Assembly: GCA_028873845.1 (NCBI GenBank)
Contig: JAPPNO010000015.1
Coordinates: 1-39,230 of the forward strand
Direction of reading: 5' to 3'
DNA from: Gemmatimonadota bacterium
Lineage (GTDB): Bacteria > Gemmatimonadota > Gemmatimonadetes > Longimicrobiales > Gaopeijiaceae
DNA: 39,230 nt
The translations under genes and the position numbers were made by a program. The notes beneath the pieces are model-generated. The model searched no databases. It saw only the letters and a list, made by a program, of their open reading frames with translations, and was not told the DNA's origin. Below are positions 14,863 through 23,326 of this stretch, piece by piece. Every line of letters starts with the position of its first letter. The stretch's first letter is position 1.

Positions 14863-15789
14863 ATGGCCGGCAAACTGGCGAGCAGCCCCTGGATCTGGAA
14901 GGACGGCGAGTTCATCCGCTGGGAGGACGCGAACGTCCACATCCTGAGCCTGGCGGTGCAGTTCGCGGCCTCGGTCTTCGAGGGCGTGCGCTGCTACGAG
15001 ACGCCGAGGGGACCGGCGGTCTTCCGGCTGCACGACCACCTGCGGCGCCTGATGACGTCGAGCCGCACCTACCGGATGCAGCCGGACCACACGATCGACG
15101 AGCTGGTGGACGCGACGCTGGCGACGATCCGCAGGAACGAACTCACCTCGTGCTACATCCGGCCGATGGTGCTCCGTGGATACGGGTCCGCGAGCATGCA
15201 TCCGGAGCACAGCCCGATCGAGACGTACATCCCGGTGTGGCCGTGGGGCGCGTACCTGGGTGAAGAGGCGCTCGCACAGGGCGTGGACGTGTGCGTGTCG
15301 TCGTGGAACCGGCCGCGCCCGAACACGATCCCGAGCGGCGCCAAGTCGTCGGGGAACTACATGCTGTCGACGCTGATGGTCACGGAGGCGTCCAGGCACG
15401 GATACGCGGAGGCGATTGGACTGGGGCCGGGAGGACTGGTCAGCGAGGGGAGCGGGCAGAACCTCTTCCTGGTCGTGGACGGCGAGGTGGTCACGCCGAT
15501 TCTGGACGGGACCTCGCTGTCGGGGATCACGCGTCACACCGTGCTCAAGATCGCGGAGGAGCTGGGCTACACCTTGCGGGAACAACTGGTCTCGCGCGAA
15601 ATGCTCTATGGCGCCGACGAGATGTTCTTCACCGGAACCGCTTCGGAGGTCACTCCGATCCGGTCGGTCGACGCGCTCAAGGTGGGAGAGGGGCGGCGGG
15701 GGCCGGTGACAGGGGCGATTCAGCGGCGGTATCTGGAGCTGGCGAAGGGGGAGGGGCCGGATCCGTGGGGGTGGGTCACGTATTTGTAG
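14863..15789 (+). CDS. ilvE: Branched-chain amino acid aminotransferase (class IV PLP)
   Basis: 308 aa. It transfers the amino group between glutamate and the keto acids of Leu, Ile and Val using pyridoxal phosphate. IPSGAKSSGNYM carries the PLP lysine (Lys161). SEGSGQNLFLV, SLSGITRHTVL and FFTGTASEVTPI are the conserved PLP-phosphate and substrate loops of group I IlvE. GGAGGA-like sequence at 14848-14853 precedes the ATG by nine bases. The preceding cupin gene ends 5 bp upstream, so the two form an operon facing the nested palindromes. IlvE and D-amino-acid transaminases are related; the motif set favours IlvE. Confidence 0.93.
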   Translation: MAGKLASSPWIWKDGEFIRWEDANVHILSLAVQFAASVFEGVRCYETPRGPAVFRLHDHLRRLMTSSRTYRMQPDHTIDELVDATLATIRRNELTSCYIRPMVLRGYGSASMHPEHSPIETYIPVWPWGAYLGEEALAQGVDVCVSSWNRPRPNTIPSGAKSSGNYMLSTLMVTEASRHGYAEAIGLGPGGLVSEGSGQNLFLVVDGEVVTPILDGTSLSGITRHTVLKIAEELGYTLREQLVSREMLYGADEMFFTGTASEVTPIRSVDALKVGEGRRGPVTGAIQRRYLELAKGEGPDPWGWVTYL

Positions 15790-15794
15790 GGGGC

Positions 15795-17183
15795 CTACCC
15801 CACCCCATCCAGCGCCAGCACCGCCCCGAGCAGCACGTTCGCCCCGCGCGTGATGTCCTCCGGCGCGGTGTATTCCCGCGGTGAGTGACTGATCCCATCC
15901 CGGCTCGGGACGAAGATCATCCCGACGGGACCCAGTTCGGCCATGCTCTGAGCGTCGTGTCCGGCGCCGGACGGCATGCGCAGATGGGAATACCCGAGCT
16001 CGGCCGCCGACGCCTCGATGATGTCGCGGAAGCGCGGGTCGGTGGGCGCGGCGAGGCTCTCGTAGAAGCGGTCGAGTTCGATGGTGACTTCGCGGTCCGC
16101 CCCGATCGCGCGGGCGCGGCCCTCGATCTCGGCGAAGACGCGCCCGATCCTGTCCATCTCCAGGTCGCGGATTTCAAGCGTGGCGCGCACTTCGCCCGGG
16201 ACGACGTTGGGCGCGCCCGGCACGGCCTCGATCCGGCCGACGGTGGCGACCTGACGCCCGTCCATGCCGGTGGCGACATCGTTCACGGCGCGGATGAAGT
16301 CGGCGGCGGCGACGAGGGCGTCGCGGCGCTGGTTCATGGGGGTCGTCCCGGCGTGATTCTGGGCGCCGCGCACGGTCACGTTCCGGCGACGGATGCCCAC
16401 GATGCCCTCGACCACGCCGATCTGGATGCCGGCCGCTTCCAGTATGGCCCCCTGCTCGATGTGCAGTTCGAGGAAGCCGGCCATGGAGCCGGGTTCGCGC
16501 TGTGCCTCCTCCAGCCGCGCGGGATCGCCGCCGAGACGGGTGATGCCGTCCCGTATGGTGAAGCCCGACGCGGTCACGATGTCGAGTTCGTGCGGTTCGA
16601 CGCGGCCGACGAGCGCGCGGCTGCCGGTCTTGCCGCCTTCCTCGTTCTGGAAGATGACGACCTCGAGGGGGTGGCGGAGTTCGATGCGATGGTGGTGCAG
16701 GGTGAGGGCGATTTCGAGGGCCGCCGCGACGCCCACATGTCCGTCGTAGCTGCCACCGCCGGGGACGGTGTCCATGTGGGAGCCGATGATGATCGGGAGG
16801 GCATCCGCGTCGGTGCCGGGGCGGCGGCCGATCAGGTTGCCCGCGAGGTCGACCGCGACTTCGAGGCCGGCCTGGCGCATCGCCTGGGTGGCGTAGCGGC
16901 GACCCGCGATGTCCTCGCTGCTGTAGGCGAGGCGGGTCGTGCCGCCGTCGTCGGTGCCGCCGAACTGGCGGAAGACCCGGAGGATGGCATTGAGGCGCTG
17001 GCCGTCGACGCGGGGGGGTTGGGGGTGGCGGGGCGCGCCGTCGGGGGTGGGACGCGAGCCGTCATGGGCAGGCAATCCAGCGGCTAGCCGGGCCGGAAGT
17101 GCGGCCGCGAGGGCCGCCGCAACCTTGAGGAAGCCCCGTCGTGGATGATTGCGGCCGGAATCGAGTAGCGCATCGAGGGTCAT
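15795..17183 (-). CDS. Tat-exported M20-family amidohydrolase (carbamoylase/allantoate amidohydrolase type)
   Basis: 462 aa from ATG 17183. The N-terminus has a twin-arginine signal, HPRRGFLKVAAALAAALPARLAAG written as two blocks: RRGFLK and a following Ala-rich hydrophobic stretch. The body matches Zn-dependent N-carbamoyl-amino-acid hydrolases and allantoate amidohydrolases. GSHMDTVPGGGSYDG gives the His and bridging Asp, NEEGG the catalytic Glu pair, LHIEQG and GAGHDAQSM the remaining ligands. The dimerisation domain lies around 230-350. Most relatives are cytoplasmic, so export is notable. The exact amide substrate is unknown. It is convergent with ilvE (5 bp apart) and divergent from the methyltransferase. 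Confidence 0.88.
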   Translation of the reverse strand: MTLDALLDSGRNHPRRGFLKVAAALAAALPARLAAGLPAHDGSRPTPDGAPRHPQPPRVDGQRLNAILRVFRQFGGTDDGGTTRLAYSSEDIAGRRYATQAMRQAGLEVAVDLAGNLIGRRPGTDADALPIIIGSHMDTVPGGGSYDGHVGVAAALEIALTLHHHRIELRHPLEVVIFQNEEGGKTGSRALVGRVEPHELDIVTASGFTIRDGITRLGGDPARLEEAQREPGSMAGFLELHIEQGAILEAAGIQIGVVEGIVGIRRRNVTVRGAQNHAGTTPMNQRRDALVAAADFIRAVNDVATGMDGRQVATVGRIEAVPGAPNVVPGEVRATLEIRDLEMDRIGRVFAEIEGRARAIGADREVTIELDRFYESLAAPTDPRFRDIIEASAAELGYSHLRMPSGAGHDAQSMAELGPVGMIFVPSRDGISHSPREYTAPEDITRGANVLLGAVLALDGVG

Positions 17184-17325
17184 TCGCCGTATCCTGGCGG
17201 TCGTGAAGGCATGGGGCCGGGTGCGGACCATCGGCGGCCGCGCGGAGGACATGCCGCCCGCGTGATCGCAAGAGCCCCCGGGCCGTTCCCACCTGCACCC
17301 TCCAGAATAAGGCAAAACGACACCA

Positions 17326-18033
17326 TTGCACGAGGATATCTTCGACTTCGACGGCAACTACGGGGAGCGATACGAGGTGCTTGCCCGCCGCGTGATCCCC
17401 GGATACCGGACGCTGTTTCCGATGTTCACGGCGCTCATCGAGCCGGAGCTTCCGCGGCGCGGCCGAGTGCTGGTGGTGGGTGCTGGGACCGGTATCGAAA
17501 TCGTGCACCTGAAGCGGGCGCGGCCGGATCTGCGTGTGCATGGGGTCGATCCGTCGGAACATATGCTCCAGCTTGCCGAACGGCGGGTCGCCGAGGCGGG
17601 CGTGGGTGACGGCGTGACGCTTCAGTTGGGCTATGCGGCCGACGTGCCCATTGACCCGCCCTTCGATGCCGCAACAATGGTCAACGTCCTCCATTTCGTC
17701 CCCGACGACGGGGGGAAGGCCGCGCTGCTGGCGGATGTCGCGCAGCGGTTGCGGCCCCGCGGCGTTTTCGTCTTCTTCGACCTGCACGGCGGCGACACTC
17801 CGGAGGAGCACGATCGGTACCTCTCGGCGTGGCGGCGCTACTGGAAGATTCGTGACATGAGCCCCGACGAGATGCGCGACTTCAACGACCGGATCCGCGA
17901 GGGGATTCACTTTTCGCCGGCGTCGCGGAGCATCGAAATGGCACTTGCGGCGGGGTTTGCGGAGCCGGAGCGGTTCTACAGGAGCTTGCTCTATGGAGGG
18001 TGGACGTTTCGGCGGAGGGGAGGGGGCGGATGA
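17326..18033 (+). CDS. Class I SAM-dependent methyltransferase
   Basis: 235 aa starting at TTG 17326; an AAGG lies about 15 bases upstream, so the start is tentative. Motif I is VLVVGAGTGIEIVHL (about residues 48-62), the acidic motif II region is VHGVDPSEHML, and MVNVLHFVPDD and LRPRGVFVFFDLHG are motifs III and IV. This is the fold of small-molecule methyltransferases of the UbiE/Methyltransf_25 type. The acceptor cannot be predicted. Its last codons overlap the start of the propeller lipoprotein gene (ATGATGA), so the two are made together. Confidence 0.82.
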   Translation: MHEDIFDFDGNYGERYEVLARRVIPGYRTLFPMFTALIEPELPRRGRVLVVGAGTGIEIVHLKRARPDLRVHGVDPSEHMLQLAERRVAEAGVGDGVTLQLGYAADVPIDPPFDAATMVNVLHFVPDDGGKAALLADVAQRLRPRGVFVFFDLHGGDTPEEHDRYLSAWRRYWKIRDMSPDEMRDFNDRIREGIHFSPASRSIEMALAAGFAEPERFYRSLLYGGWTFRRRGGGG

Positions 18034-19268
18034 TGAGTGGGTTCGGCAAGGGTATGGGCTGGTTCGCGCTGGCGCTTGCGCTGAACGGCTGCGCCGACAC
18101 TGGCGGGGATCCCTCATCCGGTGCGGGCGGCGTTTGGGATCTCGATCCCGAGAGCAGGTGGCAGCTGACCGAGAGCTTGAGGATCGGGGACATGCTTGGT
18201 GAGAGGCCGGCTGCATTCGGGGAGGTTCGATGCCTCGCGGTCGACCCGATGGACAGGATCTGGGTCGTGGACGAACTGGCGGAGGAAATGAGGGTCTTCG
18301 GGGCTGACGGCTCCTTTGTGCGTACCGTGGGGAGGAGGGGGGAGGGGCCGGGGGAATTCAGGCGGATCGCGGACGTGTTTCCGGGACCGGAACAGGAGAT
18401 CTGGGTCGAGGACCAGGTCGGCAGGCGGTATGAGATCTTCGACACCGCGGGAATCAGGATCGGCGGCTATCCGACTGCGCTGGCCAACGTGGGCAACGCG
18501 CGACGAAGCTGGACGCGGCAGGGCTTGCTGGTGGTCCGTGATCCAATGGCTCGAACCGTCAGATTCTTCGAGCGCGTGGAAGGGGAGCTGAGGGACACCG
18601 GGCGCGAGGCCGCACCGCCGAACAGGGACAGTTTGGCGCAGCCCGTCGAAACCCCGGCGTCACTCAGATTCGAGTCCGCCGGACCCATCGCGGGATCCAC
18701 CGGTGGACGGATCCCGTTTACACCCCGGGTACGCGGCTTTTTCGGCTCCGACCTCGACCGCTGGGAAGCTCTCCAGATCGCCACGGATCGCTACGAGATC
18801 CGGCGGAGAAGTCTGGAAACCGGGGATATCCTTCTGGCGATCACCCATCGGTACGAGCCCGCCGCGATTCCGGATTCCGTGCGGAAGGCCGCGGCGGACT
18901 CGGTCGTTGACCGCTATACGCAAGGTGGCAGCAAGCTGGTCACCGACTTCGACTGGACGATGGTCCCGCAATACTACCCCGCGTTCGAGGGCTTCCTTGT
19001 GTCGGTCGGCGGCGATGTGTGGGTTCGACGCACGGTTGCCGGGGGTCTCATCGGGTTCGATGTCTTCGCGCCGGACGGCCGGTTTCTGGGCCAGCCGACG
19101 GTGTCCGTGGATCTGGGCAGGATGAGGGTACAGGTGATCACGGAGAACAGCCTTTACGCCATCGACACCGACGATCTCGGGGTGGAGTACGTGGTTCGAT
19201 TCGGGATCGCGGGGGTCGGCGAAGGTCGCGTGGCCGCACGTTTCATGTCGGGTTGCGATTCCTTCTGA
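18030..19268 (+). CDS. 6-bladed beta-propeller lipoprotein
   Basis: About 412 aa. It starts at ATG 18030 or 18033, overlapping the methyltransferase stop, with GGAGGGG just upstream. A signal sequence ending in LALNGC gives a clear lipobox. The rest is a propeller of the NHL-like 6-bladed type, with VRCLAVDPMDRIWVVD, FGADGSFVRTVGRRGEGPGEF and similar blades. The GEGPGEF loop is shared with the second propeller protein at 31649-32881. Such lipoproteins are abundant in some Gemmatimonadota and Bacteroidota; their ligands are unknown. It probably sits on the periplasmic side of a membrane. Confidence 0.82.
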   Translation: MMSGFGKGMGWFALALALNGCADTGGDPSSGAGGVWDLDPESRWQLTESLRIGDMLGERPAAFGEVRCLAVDPMDRIWVVDELAEEMRVFGADGSFVRTVGRRGEGPGEFRRIADVFPGPEQEIWVEDQVGRRYEIFDTAGIRIGGYPTALANVGNARRSWTRQGLLVVRDPMARTVRFFERVEGELRDTGREAAPPNRDSLAQPVETPASLRFESAGPIAGSTGGRIPFTPRVRGFFGSDLDRWEALQIATDRYEIRRRSLETGDILLAITHRYEPAAIPDSVRKAAADSVVDRYTQGGSKLVTDFDWTMVPQYYPAFEGFLVSVGGDVWVRRTVAGGLIGFDVFAPDGRFLGQPTVSVDLGRMRVQVITENSLYAIDTDDLGVEYVVRFGIAGVGEGRVAARFMSGCDSF

Positions 19269-19279
19269 CGGGCTGCCCC

Positions 19280-21610
19280 CTACCCTTCCGGCCCCGTAAT
19301 CCTGTACTCGCTGGGCGGCTCCACCCCCAGCAGGTGCTCGACGAAGTAGTCCCACGTCCTGCGCACCGCATACGGCTCGTTCGAGTACCCGTGATTGCGG
19401 TTCGGCAGCACGAACATGTCGAAGTCCTTGTTGTGCGCGATGAGCTCGTCGATGACGCGGATCGTCATGTTGGGGTGCACGTTGTCGTCGAGCGTGCCGT
19501 AGTGGAGCAGCAGCTTGCCCTTCAGGTTCGCGGCCAGGTCCTGGTTGGCCTGGTTGGCATAGTTGTCGGTGCCGTCGGGGTTCTCGACCAGCTGGCCCTG
19601 GTACTTTTCGGCCCAGGTGTAGAAGTAGCCGCGGTTGTCGTGGTTGCCGGCCCCCGACACGGCAACCTTGAAGAAGTCGGGGTAGCGGAGGATCGCGTCG
19701 GTGGACGAGAAGCCGCCTCCCGAGTGGCCGAAGATGCCGACGCGGCCGAGGTCCATTTGCGGATGGCGTCCGGCCAGCTCCTTGAGCGCCGAGATGTGAT
19801 CGGGCAGCCCGTTGTCGCCCATGTTGCCGTAGTAGGCGTCGTGGAAGGCCTTGGAGCGGAACGGCGAGCCGAAGGCGTCGACCTGGAAGACGATGAAGCC
19901 GAGTTCGGCGAGCGCACGGCCATTGCCCCGCCCGGAGGTCGAGAAATCGTACAGGGTGACGCCGCCGATCTGGGGGCCGGGGTAGATGTAGTCGACCACC
20001 GGATAGGTGGCTTCGGGGTCGAAGTTGGAGGGGAACCAGAGGAGGCCGTAGACGTTGGTCACGCCGTCGCGGCCCTTGGCCTCGAAGGGGACGGGGGGGA
20101 CCCAGCCGGCTTCCTGGAGGCGGGAGATGTCGGAGGTCTCGACGGTCTGGACCGCCCGGCCGTTCTGGTCGCGGACGACGGCGACAGGGGCCGTCGTGGG
20201 GGTGGAGTACTGGTCGACGAAGTAGCGGCCGGAGGGGGAGGGCGTGATCTGGTGGACGGCGTCCTCGGGGGTGAGAAGGCGGGGTTCTCCGCCGTCGAGG
20301 GCCGTCCGGTAGAGGTGGACGTGGTAGGGGTGGCGGCCCTCTTCGCGGCCGACTCCGGTGAAGTAGACAGCCCGGTTCGTCGCGTCGACATGCATGACGT
20401 CGAGGACCAGCCACGGACCGGAGGTGACGCGGTTCTTGAGGTTCCCTTCGCCGTCGTAGAGGTAGAGGTGGCCGAAGCCGTCCCGTTCGGACCACCACAG
20501 GAACTCGGAGCCGTCGCCGATCACGCGCCATGCCGGCTGGTAGGACATGAACTGGTTGAGTTCGAGGTAGGTGGGGCCGGTTTCCTCCAGCAGCTGGGTC
20601 GCGGCCCCAGTGGCGGCGTCGACACGGAAGAGCCGGTAGGTCTTGAAGTCGCGGGCGCGGTGGGTGTAGAAGACCTGGCTGCCGTCGGCGGTCCACTGCA
20701 CGGCGGCGTAGGTCGTGTCGCCGCGGGTGTAGTCGCCCGGGTTGGGGTCGACGTCGGCGCGGACACCGGAGCGGCTCTCCACGTCGAAGATCCACAGCTC
20801 GCTCGTGGGGAAGATCGAGTCGCCGGGGAGCGGGTAGGCCCATGAGTGAAGTATTGGGCGGCCGTCGGCGGCTTCGAGGAGGTGGAAGCGGCCCACCTCG
20901 CGTTCGTCGTAGCGGTGCGTGGCGATGCGGCGCGAATCGGGCGACCACTGGAGCATGGGAGAGCGCTTGCGCCCCTCGCGGCGCACGGTGATCTCCGAGC
21001 AGCAGCCCTCGGGGATCGCGCCGTAGCCGTAGTCCTCCTCGCCGTCGTGGCTGAGCTGGACCTCCTCGCCGCTCTCGGCGTCGCGCACCCAGAGGTTCTC
21101 GTCACGCGTGAAGGCGACCCAGCGGCCGTCGGGGGAGGGGCGATCCGCAATGGAGGGTGCGGGGTCGGCCGTGGGGCCGGAGCAGGTGTAGGCGGTGATA
21201 TCGCAGTGCCATCCGACCGTGTCGGCCAGGTGGAACCGGATGGCGCGGCCGCCGTCGGCGAACTCGAAGGTGCTGAAGGGGAGCTTGTTGCCCTCGTAGG
21301 CGGTGTCGGCGGCCAGGGAGAGGGCGGCCGCGAGGCGGGCGTGGTCGAAGGCGAGGGCGCGCGAGGGGGCCGCCGGGTCGACGACGATGAATTCGTGACC
21401 GGACTCGGTGCGGCTGCGGAACCAGAAGCGGTCGCCGTCGAAGAACTCGGGGGTGACTTCGTTGCCCGCTACCAGCTTGGCCGCGTGCCAGGGCAGGAAC
21501 TGTTCGGCGCGGGCGTAGTCGCGTTCGGTGACCTGCTGGGCGGCGGCCGGGGGGGCGGGGGACAGGAAGAGGGCGGCGGCGAAGAACGAAGCGATCCATC
21601 CCGGACGCAT
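19280..21610 (-). CDS. Exported S9-family (dipeptidyl peptidase IV-like) serine peptidase
   Basis: 776 aa from ATG 21610, which opens a good signal peptide (MRPGWIASFFAAALFLS...AAAQ). An in-frame ATG at 21727 has a GAGGA at suitable distance and would add 39 residues in front, so the start is unsettled. Residues about 50-480 form the DPP-IV N-terminal beta-propeller. The C-terminal alpha/beta hydrolase has the nucleophile in FGHSGGGFSS, the Asp in YGTLDDNVHP and the His in NRNHGYSNEPY, a complete triad. It should cleave dipeptides, often after Pro or Ala, from peptides in the periplasm. It follows the TolB-like gene on the same strand. Confidence 0.9.
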   Translation of the reverse strand: MRPGWIASFFAAALFLSPAPPAAAQQVTERDYARAEQFLPWHAAKLVAGNEVTPEFFDGDRFWFRSRTESGHEFIVVDPAAPSRALAFDHARLAAALSLAADTAYEGNKLPFSTFEFADGGRAIRFHLADTVGWHCDITAYTCSGPTADPAPSIADRPSPDGRWVAFTRDENLWVRDAESGEEVQLSHDGEEDYGYGAIPEGCCSEITVRREGRKRSPMLQWSPDSRRIATHRYDEREVGRFHLLEAADGRPILHSWAYPLPGDSIFPTSELWIFDVESRSGVRADVDPNPGDYTRGDTTYAAVQWTADGSQVFYTHRARDFKTYRLFRVDAATGAATQLLEETGPTYLELNQFMSYQPAWRVIGDGSEFLWWSERDGFGHLYLYDGEGNLKNRVTSGPWLVLDVMHVDATNRAVYFTGVGREEGRHPYHVHLYRTALDGGEPRLLTPEDAVHQITPSPSGRYFVDQYSTPTTAPVAVVRDQNGRAVQTVETSDISRLQEAGWVPPVPFEAKGRDGVTNVYGLLWFPSNFDPEATYPVVDYIYPGPQIGGVTLYDFSTSGRGNGRALAELGFIVFQVDAFGSPFRSKAFHDAYYGNMGDNGLPDHISALKELAGRHPQMDLGRVGIFGHSGGGFSSTDAILRYPDFFKVAVSGAGNHDNRGYFYTWAEKYQGQLVENPDGTDNYANQANQDLAANLKGKLLLHYGTLDDNVHPNMTIRVIDELIAHNKDFDMFVLPNRNHGYSNEPYAVRRTWDYFVEHLLGVEPPSEYRITGPEG

Positions 21611-21783
21611 CGCGGCTGCGATGCCGGAGGGATTCCTGCCGCGGGCCCCCGGAGCGAGTGACAGCGGAGCAGTGATCTGGGGAGGTCCGGTCAGTTTCCA
21701 CTGAGGTGGGCGAAGGAAGGGCGCCATGGGGTCCTCGGGGTCGTGGGTGTCGGGCCTGTCGGGGCGGCCGGGCATCGTGGAAT

Positions 21784-22710
21784 CTACTTGATCCGAATGA
21801 CGTAAATCTCCCGGTGTTCTATGGGGCGGTCGCCGTTGGAGTCGAAAGCGATCCTGGTCCCGTCCGGGGACCACGCGGGGTGCTGGTCGTGCCCACTGTG
21901 GTTCGTCACCTGCTCCACTCCGCTTCCGTCCGCGTTCATCACATGGACTTTGGCGTTGCCGTCGTGGCTGTTGGATGAGAAAGCGATTCTGGTCCCGTCC
22001 GGGGACCACGCGGGGTGCCCAAGCCACCCCTCCCAGAGGTTCGTGTTCGCCAGGGGCTCAACGTCGCTTCCGTCCGCGTCCATCACATAAATCTCGGCGT
22101 GGCCGTCGTCGTGGCGGAAGTTGAAAGCGATCCTGGTCCCGTCCGGGGACCAAGCGGGGTGCATAAGAAACGCTTCGCTGAAGTTCGTCAGGCGCTCAAC
22201 ATCGCTTCCGTCCGCGTCCATCACATAGATCTCGGAAGTGTACTTCCCATCGATGACGTCGGCGCGGTGGAAAGCGATCCTGGTCCCGTCCGGGGACCAC
22301 GCAGGGCTGTTGCTGCCCTCGTCGTGGTGCGTCAGGCGCTCAACGTCGCTTCCGTCCGCGTCCATCACGTAGATCTCATGGTAGCGGTCCCCAGCGAGTC
22401 CGCTGATTGCGAAAGCGATCCTGGTCCCGTCCGGGGACCACGCGGGCGACGCAGCCGACCCGCGGCCGAAGTTCGTCAGGCGCTCAACGTCGCTTCCGTC
22501 CGCGTCCATCACATAGATCGAACTATGGTAGTGGCGGTGGGACCTGAAAACGATCCTGGTCCCGTCCGGGGACCACACGGGCTCCTCCCCCCCGAGTTTC
22601 GTCAGCTGCGCGAAAGCCGAGTCGGGCGGTTCCACCGGGCTTTCGCAGGCGGCGGCCGGCAAGACCACAACCGCGGCGAAGAGGCTTGCTGAGGAGGGAA
22701 ACCGGGTCAT
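21784..22710 (-). CDS. TolB-like beta-propeller lipoprotein (PD40 repeats)
   Basis: 308 aa from ATG 22710. The signal sequence MTRFPSSASLFAAVVVLPAA ends in AAC, a plausible lipidation cysteine. Six repeats follow, each with PAWSPDGTRIAF and most with EIYVMDADGSDVERLT, the WD40-like PD40 blade found in TolB and in tricorn-like proteins. The repeats are unusually alike. Six blades make a closed propeller without the TolB N-terminal domain, so it is not TolB itself. It precedes the peptidase gene and may be co-transcribed. No catalytic residues are evident; a binding role is inferred. Confidence 0.85.
   Translation of the reverse strand: MTRFPSSASLFAAVVVLPAAACESPVEPPDSAFAQLTKLGGEEPVWSPDGTRIVFRSHRHYHSSIYVMDADGSDVERLTNFGRGSAASPAWSPDGTRIAFAISGLAGDRYHEIYVMDADGSDVERLTHHDEGSNSPAWSPDGTRIAFHRADVIDGKYTSEIYVMDADGSDVERLTNFSEAFLMHPAWSPDGTRIAFNFRHDDGHAEIYVMDADGSDVEPLANTNLWEGWLGHPAWSPDGTRIAFSSNSHDGNAKVHVMNADGSGVEQVTNHSGHDQHPAWSPDGTRIAFDSNGDRPIEHREIYVIRIK
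21787..22605. repeat. Six near-identical coding repeats of the PD40 blades
   Basis: The phrase ATCCTGGTCCCGTCCGGGGA recurs almost unchanged at spacings of about 120-145 bp inside the TolB-like gene, with GTCCGCGTCCATCACATA between. The DNA identity is higher than needed to keep the protein motif, which suggests recent repeat expansion or gene conversion. Confidence 0.85.
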
Positions 22711-22837
22711 GGATCGGATGGGTGGGTACAGTGCTTTTCTGAGAGGCGGCCCGGATTCAGCGGGATTGCAGACCCGCCTATTGAGCGCCTGACGGGAATC
22801 TTGCCGGTCCTGCCCCGGCACGCAACCAGGAGTCCTG

Positions 22838-23017
22838 GAAGCGCCGTTCGCCACCGGGAGCGAGGCCGCCGAGTCGCCCGGAAGCCAGTGCCGCATTCGC
22901 GAAGGTCCGCCCGTAGCCGCGGGCGAAGGTCATCACGACAAGGTCCGTTGAGAAGGTCACCACCTGGCAGGGGACGTGCAGGACCGGTCCCTGGGTGAGG
23001 AAGGGGGTTGGGCGGGC
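22838..23017 (-). pseudogene. soxG 3' fragment (degenerate duplicate)
   Basis: A 60-residue stretch from ARPTPFLTQGPVL to PGGERRF matches the C-terminal 60 residues of the intact soxG at 25133-25762 with about 48 of 60 identical by my count. The first 145 or so residues of SoxG are missing. The reading frame continues on both sides into unrelated sequence and has no proper start. It lies in the same orientation as soxG, about 2.3 kb away, next to the left direct repeat. Confidence 0.85.
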
Positions 23018-23118
23018 CGATGTGGGGTGGAATTCTGGCTCCGCGCGGGGGGTCTCGGCCAGACCGGGACGAGGGGTCGGGTGGATCCGTACCGGCACCG
23101 CAACCGCCGGATTCTCCA

Positions 23119-23207
23119 CCGATTTTATTTGATCGGAAACCTGAAGAAAGCTCTCGAAATCCCGTAAATCATTGATTCACAACGATTTATTTATTTGACG
23201 GTTATTT
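23119..23207. repeat. Direct repeat, left copy, flanking the AlbA_2 gene
   Basis: 89 bp, about 89% identical without gaps to 24835-24923. It is AT-rich, unlike its surroundings, starts CCGATTTTATTTGATCGGAA and ends TTGACGGTTATTT. Inside, AAATCATTG and CAACGATTT form an imperfect 9-bp stem around ATTCA. The rest of the 23018-23326 gap has no recognisable gene. Confidence 0.9.
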
Positions 23208-23326
23208 CCATTTTGCGATGTTCCGGGGCGGCCGACACCCGTTCCAAGTGGCCGACCGAGTCCGTCCCTCGCTAGAATGTGTCCATCCTTGACGACTCGG
23301 ATTCCCCTTGACGAACGGACCGCCCG

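Noticed and set aside
21787-22605. CRISPR-like spaced repeats
   Set aside because: The recurring blocks are the PD40 blades of a continuous reading frame.
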